Assembly (NCBI GenBank): GCA_023630585.1
Contig: CM042547.1
Location: 5,172,868 to 5,236,867, forward strand
Source of the DNA: Cranoglanis bouderius
Lineage: Eukaryota > Chordata > Actinopteri > Siluriformes > Cranoglanididae
Length of the DNA: 64,000 bases
Direction: 5' to 3'
The translations under genes and the position numbers were made by a program. The notes beneath the pieces are model-generated. The model did no database searches. It had not been told where the DNA came from and worked only from the letters and a program-made list of their open reading frames with translations. Of this stretch, positions 1 through 11,622 are shown piece by piece. How positions within the stretch are numbered: the first letter of the stretch is position 1; each line of letters begins with the position of its first letter.

Positions 1-35
1 GCATTGTTTTATAATTGCTTAACTTGAATCAAACA

Positions 36-620
36 CTTGGAATATAGCCTTCACAAGCTTCTCACAATACTTTACTGGAATTTTTGCTCATTCCTCAGAA
101 CTGACAGAACTGGTATAACTCAGTCAGGGTGTGGACCTCTTTGCTCAGACATGCTTTTACACTTCAGTCCACAAATGTTCTATGCGATTCAGGTCAGGGC
201 TGTATGATGGCTACTCCAATATTTTCTGAAGTGCACCAGTCCCTACCCAAAACACCTGCAGAACGTGATGCCGCCACCTGCATGCTTCACAGTTGGGATG
301 GTGTTCTTTAGATGAAAAACCTGATCATTATCACCAAACCATTAAATTTTTGCTTCTTTTGACCAGCAAACACTCATCCAAAAGGCTAGGTCTTTGTCAT
401 TGTGATCAACAAACAAATAATCTGTTTTTTTTATGCTGGTCTTGAAGTTAGGGCTTTTTCTTTGCACGACAACCAGTGGATGTACATACTTTGTTACCTG
501 ATGCCTCCAACTCCTTCAGCAGTTCCTCTGTTGTTTTCTTGGGGTTCAATTGAACCTTACAGATGAAAGTTCATTCATCAGTAGTAGTTAATTTGTGTCT
601 CCTTCCTGAATGAAGTTGTA
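36..620 (-). mobile_element. Decayed Tc1-like transposon remnant
   Basis: Read on the minus strand this matches, in order, scattered parts of a Tc1/mariner transposase of the common fish (Sleeping-Beauty-like) type. The + strand shows typical antisense landmarks: the 'ctcattcctcagaactgac' stretch near 91, the 'ttcaggtcagggctgtatga' stretch near 188 (antisense of the PDLNPI motif) and the 'gcatgcttcacagttgggat' stretch near 280 (antisense of the VKHGGG motif). Large pieces between these are missing and there is no open frame across it. The terminal repeats were not recognised; the left one may lie outside the window. The element is dead. The family assignment rests on recall of the nucleotide pattern. 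Confidence 0.7.
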
Positions 621-1398
621 TTTATTGGCCATAAGACAGAACCAGCAGTAAGGCAGAAAGCCAAAAAAGAAGTTCCCAGACACCACTTGCATTGTGGGAT
701 TATGCAGTATGGGGTGTTCTTCATTGGTTAATTGTGAGATTTGAATGTTAATTCTGAATTAATGGACTTTTGTAACCTGACAATAATTACTGTGTGTATA
801 CTGTCACGCACCCAATCTCTCAATTACACAACCATAATTATCCACTACCAACATAGCCACTGGATGCTCTAATGACTTCCATATCTAGCTCATATCTTGA
901 CACATATCCATTAAGCTCCAATGTAGTGTTGATTATTCTATGGAAAGCACTATATAAAACAGGAGGATCAGGAAGTTGAGGCTGTGTCCTTATGTGTGCC
1001 GGGTTATGGAGATTCAGCTGAAGACAACACTCATCTGAAAATTCTGAATTTACCACATGTAATGTTAGCTATTTTCATATACAATGCATTTCTTAGGAAG
1101 TTAACATTTAGTTAATTTTACTGTGAAACAGCATATGCCTCCTGGTAATAGTAAAATTGATTTTTTTAAATGGCCCTCTTACCATATACCATAATGAACA
1201 GGTGTCCTTGCTTATTTCAAAACAAACAAGCTCAATTCTTATTTTAATCTCGCTGTACTCTGGAACTGTCACTGAGCATCAAAGCATCAGTGAGATTCTC
1301 AGCCTTAAGTTAATTAAAACCTTAATCATTATAGCAGTTGGACACTTAAACTGTCAAACTCTAGGGTTAAATCAGTCACCGTACTGTGGGTAGATTTG
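621..1398. other. AT-rich sequence without a recognised gene
   Basis: No open frame with coding character, splice pair or repeat family was recognised. A short T-run lies at about 1160. Confidence 0.5.
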
Positions 1399-1745
1399 GT
1401 ACCCTTCTGCATTTATTTATTTATTTATTTTCCCTATTTTGGCCTTGTCAATCCCCACCGACTCACTAGCTCTAACTAACTATCACATGACAATTACCAA
1501 CTGGTGAGGGTGGGCCCTCCAAGACATGTGAAGCCAACCTCCGCAACTTTTTGAACTGCTTCTTATGCAGTGTCACACACTCGGCGGAAAGTGCTGTCTG
1601 CCCTACCTGCCCATACATGAGCTCACAGATGCCTTGGACGCCTGCGTGAGCTCACACATGCCTCCCACCCAGAGAGCACAGCAAATTTTGTTCTCTGTGA
1701 CATTTTTGTGATTCAAACTCGCGATCTCTGGAATGCCTTCAGGCT
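1399..1745 (-). mobile_element. SINE-like element with (AAAT)n tail
   Basis: On the minus strand the segment begins near 1740 with a tRNA-like promoter part: 'gagatcgcgagtttgaatc' resembles an RNA polymerase III B box. It runs through GC-rich unique body sequence, then 'gggaaaataaataaataaat', an A-rich tail with four TTTA units on the + strand at about 1412-1430. Head, body and simple-repeat tail in this order is the build of a tRNA-derived SINE. Target duplications were not identified. Confidence 0.5.
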
Positions 1746-4043
1746 AAGAAGAATCGCCATTAACACTAGCAAACTGTTAAACTGTCAAAATGCTAACAAA
1801 TAACTGTCCAGTCAAGTAAGGTTTAAACCAGTAAAGAAAGGTTGTCAGTATGTCAGTGTTTTCAATCCTAATTTAGAATATTGGGCATGATATGATTTAT
1901 AGTCAGCGTACTGTGTGTACTGTAAAAGCCTAACAGATTGTACATATTACAAAGGACAGTGTGATAGAAACTACACCAGACTACATAAAACAAAAAGTGA
2001 TCATTTTGCTATTGTTGTTGGACTTGTTCTCAGGTTAAGTTTAGGTGTTTGCTGATGTGTAAGACTATTTGGAGGGAAAGGGTGAGGGGAAGAATGAAAG
2101 AAATAGCAAATCAGAATAGAAATGTGGGTATATAATTGCACTTTTAATCAATGAGAAGCCAAAGAAATGGGAGATTTTGCAAAACTTGAGAGGTTTGAAT
2201 TAAATTTGTTGAGGCACAAGATTAGATTATGTCAGACAATGTGTGAATCTAGTCTAGGGACCAGATTCATAGTTTCTTCTTAGAAAACCACTCTTTATCA
2301 TTCATCTGTTCAGTCCTGATTTGTCACATTGCTAAACTCTGATACACAATCACTATTGTCTGATATGTTTCTACTGTGACAAGCTACAAAAAGACACCTC
2401 CAGACACCAACAGTGACTGACATGTTGTTCCAACGCTTGTGAAGCAAAAAATGATAGAACATGAGAATTACCTGCTTGTTGCTGGTTAGCTAAACACAGA
2501 GCAATTGAATTTGCATGCACATTGTGTAATGTTTTTAGATTTGTCTGGAAACGCTCTGATGAAAGTGTTATTGTGTCCTTTGCGACTTGTTGTTTCCTCT
2601 TCACCCTCTCATGCAATGCAGGCATTAATCATGATCATCTGTTTTTGATCGGCGCTTAATCAAGCCTGGCATTTTTGGAAGCACTGTGTGACTGCTGCAT
2701 TACAGAAAGATGAGATATTGCTACTGAATGCTTGAAAGGAGACGAAAATCAAACATGAGTCTCCCTTGATCATGAGGTAAAGTTGAATGCTTGGTCAGCA
2801 GAAAGTTTATGAGTTTGGTTGAAATGTTGTATAAGCATGTTCACACTCTGTGTATGAAAATATCCACAAGGGGAAAAGGTGCATCTCTCCACACTGTTCT
2901 CTTATTCATTTTTAATATTTGTTATGCTTATATTACATCTGTTCAGTTCTCAAAATGCATGAATAAAGTAGGCTTTTCCCCAGATTTCTACTAGCCCTAG
3001 CTCTGTAACCAGTGGAATCTCAAACTTATAATATAGAAATATATATATATATATGTATATGGGACTTGTTTCTTTGAAAATTTCAGATTCGTATCTGGTC
3101 CCCCAGCAGAGATATTAAACCCGAAATGAGGGAAATTTTTTGTTTTTAAAAATGCACATTCTCGCCCCCATTAAAAAAAAAAAAAATAAAATAAGAGAAG
3201 TCTCAAACCTGAAATGTTCTGCTTGCAAACTACACTTACCTAAGTACCCCCTAAAAAAATTAAGACTGAGACTCGAACCCTTCCAATTATAAATTGACCC
3301 AAAAAGTGGAACTGTGAGCAATCTTGAGCATTACAATTGGACTTAAGTTCTAAATATAAGGACCATGAATGTTCAAAATGTTTATATATGTCCTTGTATA
3401 ATGTGCTCTAGAAATCAGTTTTTGTTCCAAGGAGCTAGGAGAATCCTGACTCAAGATATTGAGATTTCTGTAAACAGCTGTATAACCAAAATTTGTCACA
3501 AAGGTGACACATGACACATGACACAAAGATGGCTGTCGTGGTTAAACCAAGTAAAAATAAATAAATAAATAAAAATAATTAAAAAAAAAAAAAAAACTGG
3601 TGTTTTTTGCAATGCCAATACATAGAGGTAATGACCCCCAAAAAATTAGGAAAATTACAAAATGGTCAAGCAATCAACCTTACAGTTATTGGAATACTTG
3701 AGACAGACTGACCCAAACATAAGATAAGGCAATAGGAAATGATCATTTTACATTGTTTTGGTTATTCCCTTTTGTTTCTTCCACCCTTTTGTACTCCATG
3801 TAGATGTTCCACTCTCATGCAGATATTGTATTTGTTTCTCCTATCCAGCTCCCAATCTCAGCCATTATATAAAATATAGGAAAACAAGATCTTGAACATC
3901 TTGTTTTAGTGCTGCTGGCTTTTTACTCATCTTTGTTGTGACATTGTTAAGCATATGTTCTGTGTGTTCAACAGCAAAGTGCACTTAATCTGTAATGCAA
4001 CCTTATATTCTGACATCTGTAGCAGAATTCTAGATTTGCATTC
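1746..4043. other. AT-rich intergenic sequence
   Basis: No gene was recognised in these 2.3 kb. Simple-sequence points are an (AT)n run at about 3042-3060, an A-run at 3174-3185 and A/T-rich tracts at 3550-3597. Open frames here are short and start inside A/T-rich sequence. Confidence 0.5.
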
Positions 4044-4645
4044 TCAAGTCAAGTCAAGTAGGTTTTTATTGTCATTCCTCTATATAGCATATATACATTG
4101 GAATGAAATTACTTTTTTTTCAGGACCATGGTGCAACACAGAACAGTATGCAAGACTACGTAAAGTGCAGATACACAACAGTGTGAGACGAGTGCAAAAC
4201 AATAAGTACACAAAACAAAACAATAAATACACAGGACAGTAAATACACAGGACAATAAATACACAGAACATTGACTGTAAACTGTAAACATAGACCATAA
4301 ACTATAAGCTATTGTGTAATGTAGCAGCATAAGTATAGCAGTAATACTGGCAGCAAAAAAAATGAGTTCCATAGTAAAGTGACTGATGCAGCTATGTAAA
4401 GTGCAGTGTGCAGTAGAGTCTTACTGTGTTAGTGCGTGTGCAGAGGTATGAGTCTTACTGGGTTAGGTGTTTGATTGACCCAGGTGAGCGTTGGGAGGCA
4501 GCAGGGTGTTGAGTAATCTGACTGCCTCAGGGAAGAAACTATTGTGGAGTCTGCTGGTGATGGCACGGATGCTCCTGTACCTTCTGCCGGATGGCCAGAG
4601 GGTGAATAGTCCGTGAAAAGGGTGAGAGGGGATTCTAGATTTTAA
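4044..4645 (-). mobile_element. L2/CR1-like LINE 3' end, 5'-truncated
   Basis: The minus strand encodes the last part of a reverse-transcriptase ORF (about 4463-4630), with the motif RYRSIRAITSRLHNSFFPEA followed by VRLLN and a stop. This is the usual C-terminal end of fish L2/CR1-clade LINE polyproteins. A roughly 400-bp 3' UTR follows, containing several copies of an 'aaatacacag' motif (+ strand). It ends in a short pentanucleotide array, 'tcaagtcaagtcaagt' on the + strand at 4044-4059. Such short terminal arrays are typical for L2-type elements, which lack poly(A). The 5' part of the element, with the polymerase core, is missing, so this is a dead truncated insertion. Confidence 0.75.
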
Positions 4646-4829
4646 CAAAAACTATGACTTGATCTTAACTAACTTGTAAATGAGGGTTGTTCAGCGATAA
4701 GGTGATTGATGGTGATTGGTGTGAGAAGGTCAATATGCACTTTCAAAACTTGTTTTCATAACTGATAAGAAAGAGGGACTTTTTGTTACCAGGCTCAGTC
4801 AGTGCAACTCTGAATAAATGTAATGGCCA

Positions 4830-5396
4830 CGTAGTGAATCATCAACAAATCAAAACCTGTTTTCAACCTTCCTAAGTTCTCCCACACCACCCCATTGCTA
4901 TGCTCCCTCCACCGGCTTCCTGTAGCTGCCCGCATCATATTTAAAACACTGATGCTTGCCTACGAAGCCAAAAACGGACCAGCACCCACTTACCCCAAAG
5001 AACTTATCACACCCCGCACTGCACCATGCTCTCTCTGATCCTCTAGCACTGCTCAACTGGTCCCACCATCTCTCAGGTACAAGGAAGGCATGCATCAAGA
5101 CTCTTGTCTTGATCTAGTTCCCCTTGATGTCTGAGTCACTGGCAGTCTTCAAATGACATCTAAAGACCCACCTCTTCCTGAAGTACTTAAACTAGCACTT
5201 AAAAAAACGTGTTGTCTACAAGCTTTTCTTTCTAAATTACCTCCCAAACAGAGTGTTTTTGTCTCATAGTATTCTTAGTCCATGACCTAGTGAACCAGAA
5301 TCAGGATGTATTTATTGATAGAGACTTCAAAGCACTTCTGTAAGTCGCTCTGGATAAGGGCTTCTGCCAAATTCCATAAATGTAAATGCAAATGTA
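4830..5396 (+). mobile_element. LINE 3' end with truncated RT C-terminus
   Basis: Plus-strand reading from about 4897 gives CSLHRLPVAARIIFKTLMLA followed by YEAKNGPAPTYP, the conserved post-RT C-terminal region of L2/Rex-like LINEs. A stop near 5036 and later frame breaks make it a pseudogene. The 3' end carries 'gtcgctctggataagg' and a tail of three ATGTAAATG-like units (5378-5396). The same tail closes LINE fragments at 27590-27705 and 43185-43300 and the SINE at 60593-60780. This suggests one LINE family whose machinery also moves that SINE. Confidence 0.75.
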
Positions 5397-5471
5397 AGTG
5401 TGTCCTATATGATGCTGGTATAGACTGCTTTCCAATATGATACACCATGTATCCTACAGCGGCCAGCCAAC

Positions 5472-5581
5472 TGGTGTGGATTGGTCAGAGTACCATAACA
5501 CTATGACCAACTGGATGAGCAATTCCAGAAATGAATCTTGGGTTGGCCATATTGTTATGGTACTCTGACCAATCCACACCA
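5472..5581. repeat. Fold-back inverted repeat, 39-bp arms
   Basis: The left arm 5472-5510 and right arm 5543-5581 are reverse complements with two mismatches in 39 bp; the loop is 32 bp. The arms start with 'tggtgtggattggtcagag'. The transcript or single strand would fold into a long hairpin. No target duplication was seen next to the arms, and it is not a known short non-coding RNA that I recognise. Confidence 0.85.
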
Positions 5582-7664
5582 ATAGATTGAGTTGTCATGG
5601 GCGGACAGCTAGTGAATGTTATGTAATTCCTACTCTCAGTGTGAACAAAAGTTTGTGGTTTTTGTCTTAATCTCCATCCGTTTCATGTGCATTTGCTTTG
5701 GTTTGTGTCTCATATCAGCCCTTGTCCTGTCACTGGTTTATTGCTCTATTGTGTGTTGATTTTACTGACCAGTTTTGTATTAGTTACTGATCAGTTTGAC
5801 TAATTATATGCTCATGTGTCCTAGTTTCAGTGCAAGGTTTCCCTGGTTTTTCCTAGTTCCGTGTTCTGAGGGTCCTGGTTTTGATCCATGTTTGTGCTTT
5901 TTTTGTCCTTAATTATGGATTATCCCCATTTGATGCTGTCTGCCCCTGCTTCAACCTATGCTATGAATTTTGACTACGATTTTTGCATGTTCTGTAACAA
6001 ACCACATGCTGAGTTGATGCACTTGCATACTGGATATCAACCCCCATGTACACTGCGGGAAAGTTTTCCTGTGTCTGAGCTGGATCGAGGTCCAGGGGCT
6101 CAATTGAAATGTGGAATATATTGGTCTAAAATGTAGGTCTTCTGCACAATGGGCCAAGGTAGAGGGAAGCACTCAGTTAACTGTACTGTACAAGAACAAT
6201 AGTGCAGGGGAGGTTAAAACCCTCATAATCCTAATTTTTTGTTCTTATCCACCCATATTTTGGAGCTCCAGTTTTCCTAACCCGAGTTCTAACATCAGTC
6301 AAGGAAAAAAAAAACTTCAAAGGTTATAAAAGGAGTTTGACATGAGCTGAGAGGCATATCAAAGCCCTGTCCTGGTTCTGATGTTTTTATGGGTTCATAC
6401 ATACTCACTCAGGGCAAGTGGTTAGGATTAGAATGCCATTTATATAGACTTGTAGCATCTGCCTCTGGTCAGCCACAGCAACCACTTTCCTATTTAATCT
6501 GTAAGCCAAGTACTTCTCTACAACAGAACTCCATTTTTGACATCTCCTTTACTGCATGAAAAGGTCACCAAGTGTGAGTGCAGTGTGTGCATGTCAGTGT
6601 GATTTCAAATTGAGCATTACTCTTGAGGTTGCTCTATCTCCCCATGTGGGTGTGTGACTGTGTGTGTATGTGCACATGTCGCCTCAGCTTAGTGTGGCAG
6701 GCTGCTCCAGGCTTTCCCGTGTTACATACTGAGTTCTCAGAAGCACATAAGAGTCCATGGACCCTGCAGGAACCCTGGAGCCAGCTAGAGAGCTACGGTG
6801 TATTTGAGAGAGAAGACAGAAATTCATAAAATTAGTCCATTGAGAATCATTGAGAAAGTTCAACTGGGTCAGCTTGAATTTCCAACAGATCAAATTTCCA
6901 ACAGATCTGTGTAAATCATAGTACTCTCCTTCTTGTACGCAAACTAGGGCATCCCTTACATAGGACCATCCATAACTGATACTCCCACAGCTCCCTCAAA
7001 TCCTAAAAAAGCAATTATGAACACTTTAGTAAAACAGCAGAATAATGTTAATGTAAGCATCCATTTACAATGGTAAAACAACAAACCTAGAATCAAATCT
7101 AGACTAAAAGTACATCACAAATGACTTAATATAAAACAATATGACTATGGCAAAACAGTGGATATCACTAACAACTGAAAATGGAAATAACACTAAAATA
7201 TCATACATTATGATTAGTAGGATTTAAATCCCGCAGTGTGGCCAGTGGGCTCATTAATTAATCAAAGTATGAAGGATTTGTTATGCTTGCGATATATTTG
7301 GTATGACAAAAAAATAAAAATGTGACAAGTGTGACAAAAACACTGGACCAAGATCCAAGCTATTTTTAGAGATGTTTTAGTAGCCTGTACTTTTAATAAA
7401 GCTGTGCTCTTAAAACTCTGGCAGTCATGTTGACTGTAAAAAATACAATCCAAAATGTGTGATTCAAGTCAGATGTGTAAGGAATCCTCTCAGAGCATGG
7501 TGATTTTGTTTGCACCATCTACATTGACACTCTTTATTTACACTTCCTAGCCAAAAACACTATTCACACCAGCACAGTATCATTCGAGATGCAGCAATGG
7601 ATTTAATAAATTTTTTCATTAGCGATTTTAAATCTCTATGTATGGAACCATAACTGTTTTATCC
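5582..7664. other. No recognised gene
   Basis: Unique-looking AT-rich sequence with only short chance open frames. A (GT)-rich patch lies near 6650-6680. No splice-site pair flanking a coding-like segment was convincing. Confidence 0.5.
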
Positions 7665-7831
7665 TGGACAGGGCTGTGGTGGATGCGGAGCCTATCCCAG
7701 GAACACTGGGCATGAGGCAAGGATATAACCCAGATGTCACGGCAGTCCTTTGCAGATCACCATGGGAGGTAGGAAAGAACTGGAGAACATAGAGGAAACC
7801 CACCTAGACACAGGGCGAACATGTTAGAACT
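7665..7831 (-). mobile_element. Degenerate tRNA-derived SINE fragment
   Basis: The reading order 'gcctatcccaggaacactgg', 'ggaggtaggaaagaactgga' and 'ggaaacccacctagacacag' is the antisense body of the fish SINE found in better copies at 18536-18841 and 30886-31198. It is diverged, and its tRNA head is absent where the Tc1 element begins. Confidence 0.6.
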
Positions 7832-7833
7832 TA

Positions 7834-9469
7834 CAGTATCTCACAAAAGTGAGTACACCCCTCACATTTTTGTAAATATATTATTATATCTTTTCATGGG
7901 ACAACACTGAAGAAATGACACTTTGCTACAATGTAAAGTAGTGAGTGTACAGCTTGTATAACAGTGTAAATTTGCTGTCCCCTCAAAATAACTGAACACA
8001 CAGCCATTAATGTCTAAACCACTGGCAACAAAAGTGAGTACACCCCTAAGTGAAAATGTCCAAATTGGGCCCATAGTGTCAATATTTTGTGTGGCCACCA
8101 TTATTTTCCAGCACTGCATTAACTCTGTTGGGCATGGAGTTCACCAGACCTTCTGAGAGCACTGGAGTCCTCTTCCACTCCTCCATGACGACATCACAGA
8201 ACTGGTGGATGTTAGAGACCTTGCGCTCCTCCACCTTCCGTTTGAGGATGACCCACAGATGCTCAATAGGGTTTAGGTCTGGAGACATGATTGGCCAGTC
8301 CATCACCTTTACCCTCAGCTTCTTTAGCAAAGCAGTGGTCATCTTGGAGGTGAGTTTGGGATCGTTATCATGTTGGAATACTGCCCTGCGGCCCAGATTC
8401 CGAAGGGAGGGGATCATGCTCTGCTTCAGTATGTCACAGTACATGTTGGCATTCATGGTTCCCTCAATGAACTGTAGCTCCCCAGTGCCGGTAGCACTCA
8501 TGCAGCCCCAGACCATGACACTCCCACCACCATGCTTGACTGTAGGCAAGACACACTTGTCTTTGTACTCCTCACCTGGTTGCCGCCACATACGCTTGAC
8601 ACCATCTGAACCAAATAAGTTTATCTTGGTCTCATCAGACCACAGGACATGGTTCCAGTAATCCATGTCCTTAGTCTGCTTGTCTTCAGCAGACTGTTTG
8701 CGGGCTTTCTTGTGCATCAACTTTAGAAGAGGCTTCCTTCTGGGACGACAGCCATGCAGACCAATTTGATGCAGTGTGCGGCGTATGGTCTGAGCACTGA
8801 CAGGCTGACCCCCCACCCCTTCAACCTCTGCAGCAATGCAGGCATCACTCATACATCTATTCTGCAAAGCCAACCTCTGGATATGATGCTGAGCATGTGC
8901 ACTCAACTTCTTTGGTCGACCATGGCGAGGCCTGTTCTGAGTGGAATCTGTCCTGTTAAACCGCTGTATGGTCTTGGCCACCGTGCTGCAGCTCAGTTTC
9001 AGGGTGTTGGCAATCTTCTTATAGCCTAGGCCATCTTTAGTAGAGCAACAATTCTTTTTTTCAGATCCCCAGAGTTCTTTGCCATGAGGTGCCATGTTGA
9101 ACTTCCAGTGACCAGTATGAGAGAGTGTGAGAGCGATAACACCAAACTTAACACACCTGCTCCCCATTCACACCCGAGACCTTGTAACACTAACGAGTCA
9201 CGTGACACCAGGGAGCGAAAATGGCTAATTGGGCCCAATTTGGACATTTTCACTTAGGGGTGTACTCACTTTTGTTGCTAGCGGTTTAGACATTAATGGC
9301 TGTGTGTTGAGTTATTTTGAGGGGACAGCAAATTTACACTGTTATACAAGCTGTACACTCACTACTTTACATTGTAGCAAAGTGTCAGTTCTTCAGTGTT
9401 GTCCCATGAAAAGATATAATAAAATATTTACAAAAATGTGAGGTGTGTACTCACTTTTGTGAGATACTG
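7834..9469 (-). mobile_element. Full-length Tc1-like transposon
   Basis: The element is 1,636 bp, begins with 'cagtatctcacaaaagtgag' and ends with its reverse complement, and is flanked by TA on both sides (7832-7833, 9470-9471), the Tc1/mariner target. Terminal inverted repeats are 239 bp each (7834-8072 and 9231-9469). Each holds two transposase-site-like copies of 'aaaagtgagtacacccct', one at the tip and one inside, the IR/DR architecture. The transposase lies between the repeats on the minus strand. High similarity between the two long repeats suggests a recent insertion. It sits directly beside a SINE fragment. Confidence 0.93.
8079..9095 (-). CDS. Tc1-like transposase, open reading frame
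   Basis: DDE transposase that would cut and paste the surrounding element at TA sites. The start at 9095 (MAPHGKEL) is chosen over the upstream ATG at 9167 because it is the family's usual start and gives 338 residues. Order: helix-turn-helix at about residues 20-46 (DGLGYKKIANTLKLS...TIQRF), a GRPKK AT-hook-like motif near 60, a second HTH to about 120, then the catalytic domain. Catalytic residues are visible: D154 in WSDETK, D243 in FQHDNDPK, E278 in NPIEHLW, with 34 residues between the last two (DD34E). Compared with the family, residues about 9-19 read WGSEKKNCCST rather than the usual basic stretch. A 2-bp and a 1-bp deletion about 35 bp apart restore the frame. A PKHTSK-type motif has become PKLTSK. 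Protein activity is therefore doubtful. Confidence 0.88.
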   Translation of the reverse strand: MAPHGKELWGSEKKNCCSTKDGLGYKKIANTLKLSCSTVAKTIQRFNRTDSTQNRPRHGRPKKLSAHAQHHIQRLALQNRCMSDACIAAEVEGVGGQPVSAQTIRRTLHQIGLHGCRPRRKPLLKLMHKKARKQSAEDKQTKDMDYWNHVLWSDETKINLFGSDGVKRMWRQPGEEYKDKCVLPTVKHGGGSVMVWGCMSATGTGELQFIEGTMNANMYCDILKQSMIPSLRNLGRRAVFQHDNDPKLTSKMTTALLKKLRVKVMDWPIMSPDLNPIEHLWVILKRKVEERKVSNIHQFCDVVMEEWKRTPVLSEGLVNSMPNRVNAVLENNGGHTKY

Positions 9470-9726
9470 TATATCTCTGGTCTTGTTTAGTCATTTTATT
9501 TGCTTATATCAGGATATCAATATAGGACCATAGAGTTTGGTTGCATGTATGCAGTGAAGATTTAATATCGAAAGTTCACATATCAGTATTCAGACCTCAG
9601 ATGTAACTACAGATTTAAGCTATATTCAGAAGTCGCGTGCGAGAGTTACACACAAGGGGTTGAGTTCGCTGAGTGTCTTAGTTACACATAATTCTGACTT
9701 TGGACTTATTTTTCTTGTGATATACA

Positions 9727-10640
9727 GGGGTGAAAAATACTTAAGTAATTGTACTTCATTACTATACATAAGTATTATTTTGGCATATTTATCTTTTACT
9801 TGAGTATTATTGAAACTAAATACTTGTGTTACATTTCTAAAAAAAAAAAAAAAAAACCCCTTTTTACTCCTTGTATTTTCATTTAGACCTTCAAAGTACT
9901 CAAATCACAAAGATCTATTCTTGTCTCATCCAGCCAATGACTGAACACTGTTTGTCAATCAAATGGGTTCAGTTTACCAATCCATTCAAGTTAATCAATG
10001 TAGAAAACAAACTAACAAGAATCACGCCAATTCGTCACCTGTAGCTGTGATTTTCTTATGCTACACAATGTAGTTAGTGCTATAGCTATCCATGTGTGTA
10101 TGAGTATAGATTAGCCGCTAGGGCTGCAGTGTAGAACTTGAGGATGAGCTTCCCTGGCCCTAACTCAGTAAAATGTTTCAGTATGCTAGAGTAAGCAAAG
10201 ATACGGGGGGAAAAAAAAAAACAAGGTGTCTCCTTTGCCTCCCTAGAAGGCATGGATTTAATTTAATTTGAAAAAGCATGTTGAAGTAAGTTAACTAATT
10301 TGCTAACATTAACTGACTATAATTAAGTAAGTTAGTCTGTTTTCTTCACTAATTCCAGTTTCAACCAGCATAAATTCCAGTAGCTAGCATATTTGGCTAG
10401 GCATGAAGTCAAATTGTAGCTAAAAATTTCTTGCAAACTTACAGAGATTGAATAATGGTTTAAGGCAAAATGTCGTAGTTGCTATAGAACAAAAATCTTC
10501 TAGCAGATTTAGATTAATAAAAGTTACTTTTCACATGAAAATATGACAATAACCTAATTTCAATACTTGAGTACATTAAAAAGTAGGAATGTTTAACTTT
10601 TACCTGAGTACTTTTTTTTTTTGGCTGGATACTTCTAATT
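9727..10640. mobile_element. Possible non-autonomous DNA element
   Basis: The left side has 'caggggtgaaaaatactta' followed by AGTA/CTTGAGTA-rich sequence. The right side near 10560-10640 has inverted 'acttttacctgagtactttt' sequence. Such facing 'TACTTGAGTA' ends are typical of a family of fish non-autonomous DNA elements that start with CAGGGGTG. Exact right end and target duplication are not clear. Internal A-run at 9840-9857. Confidence 0.35.
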
Positions 10641-11556
10641 TTAATTGAATACGATTTTCATAGTAGCCTATAAATTCTACTAAATTTAGAAGTATAAATT
10701 CTAAGTCATGTAACTATGTCATGCTGAAATTTATGATTTGAGCATTTTACATACAATTTTTTTAAAATGTAGAGGCCTATATTAAATAGGAAAATATGTC
10801 ACTAGTAATTAATTAATAGTATCATCCTTTTAAAATCAACAAAAAGTGCTTTTTTTTTAGGAGACAGCAACTTATTTGGAGACAATGCTTATGCTGAAGA
10901 CTGATTTTTTTTATGGTTAAAGTCATGAATTAACTTAAAGAAAGCTGTAAGTGTAGCAGATGAGTGTTCAGTCAGCTTATTGTTCAAGCCATGGACACAT
11001 TTTCTGTACAGGTGGAGTACGTCAAATGAACAAAAACCTTGCATTATTTTATTAGTTTGAATTTCAAGTGCGATACAGTAGCCTAGATCCCACACAATCA
11101 TTACAATTTTATTTACATCATTAATTTTATTACCTTGATTTAGTATCTTGTGGTTTCATTAAGTTGTGTGCACAAGTAAGTGTTGGTGCATGATGTATAC
11201 AAAAAATAACGTGATGTCAAAATTAGCATAATGTTTGGATGCCAACTCTGAATAGTGTACATATATTCTGCTAAACCCTAATTTGCTGACACTATCATGC
11301 TATTTGTACAGCTTGGCACAAATAGGATGTATCATTACATGCAAAGCCATGTTTGTATTGTATTGTGCTGGACTGTCTTTTTGTATGCATTCATGTATTT
11401 AATATATACATATACAACATAAATTTATAACAATGATATTTATAAAAATAAAAAAAGCCAGGTTAATTAAGTACATACAGGTTTATTGCTGGGCATTTTG
11501 GTGGTCTTAAACATAACAATCAGCATGAGGACTTCATTGATAACAGCACAGCTCTC

Positions 11557-11622
<66 letters not shown>

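Noticed and set aside
8089..8661. 190-codon plus-strand open frame
   Set aside because: Antisense shadow of the Tc1 transposase catalytic domain.
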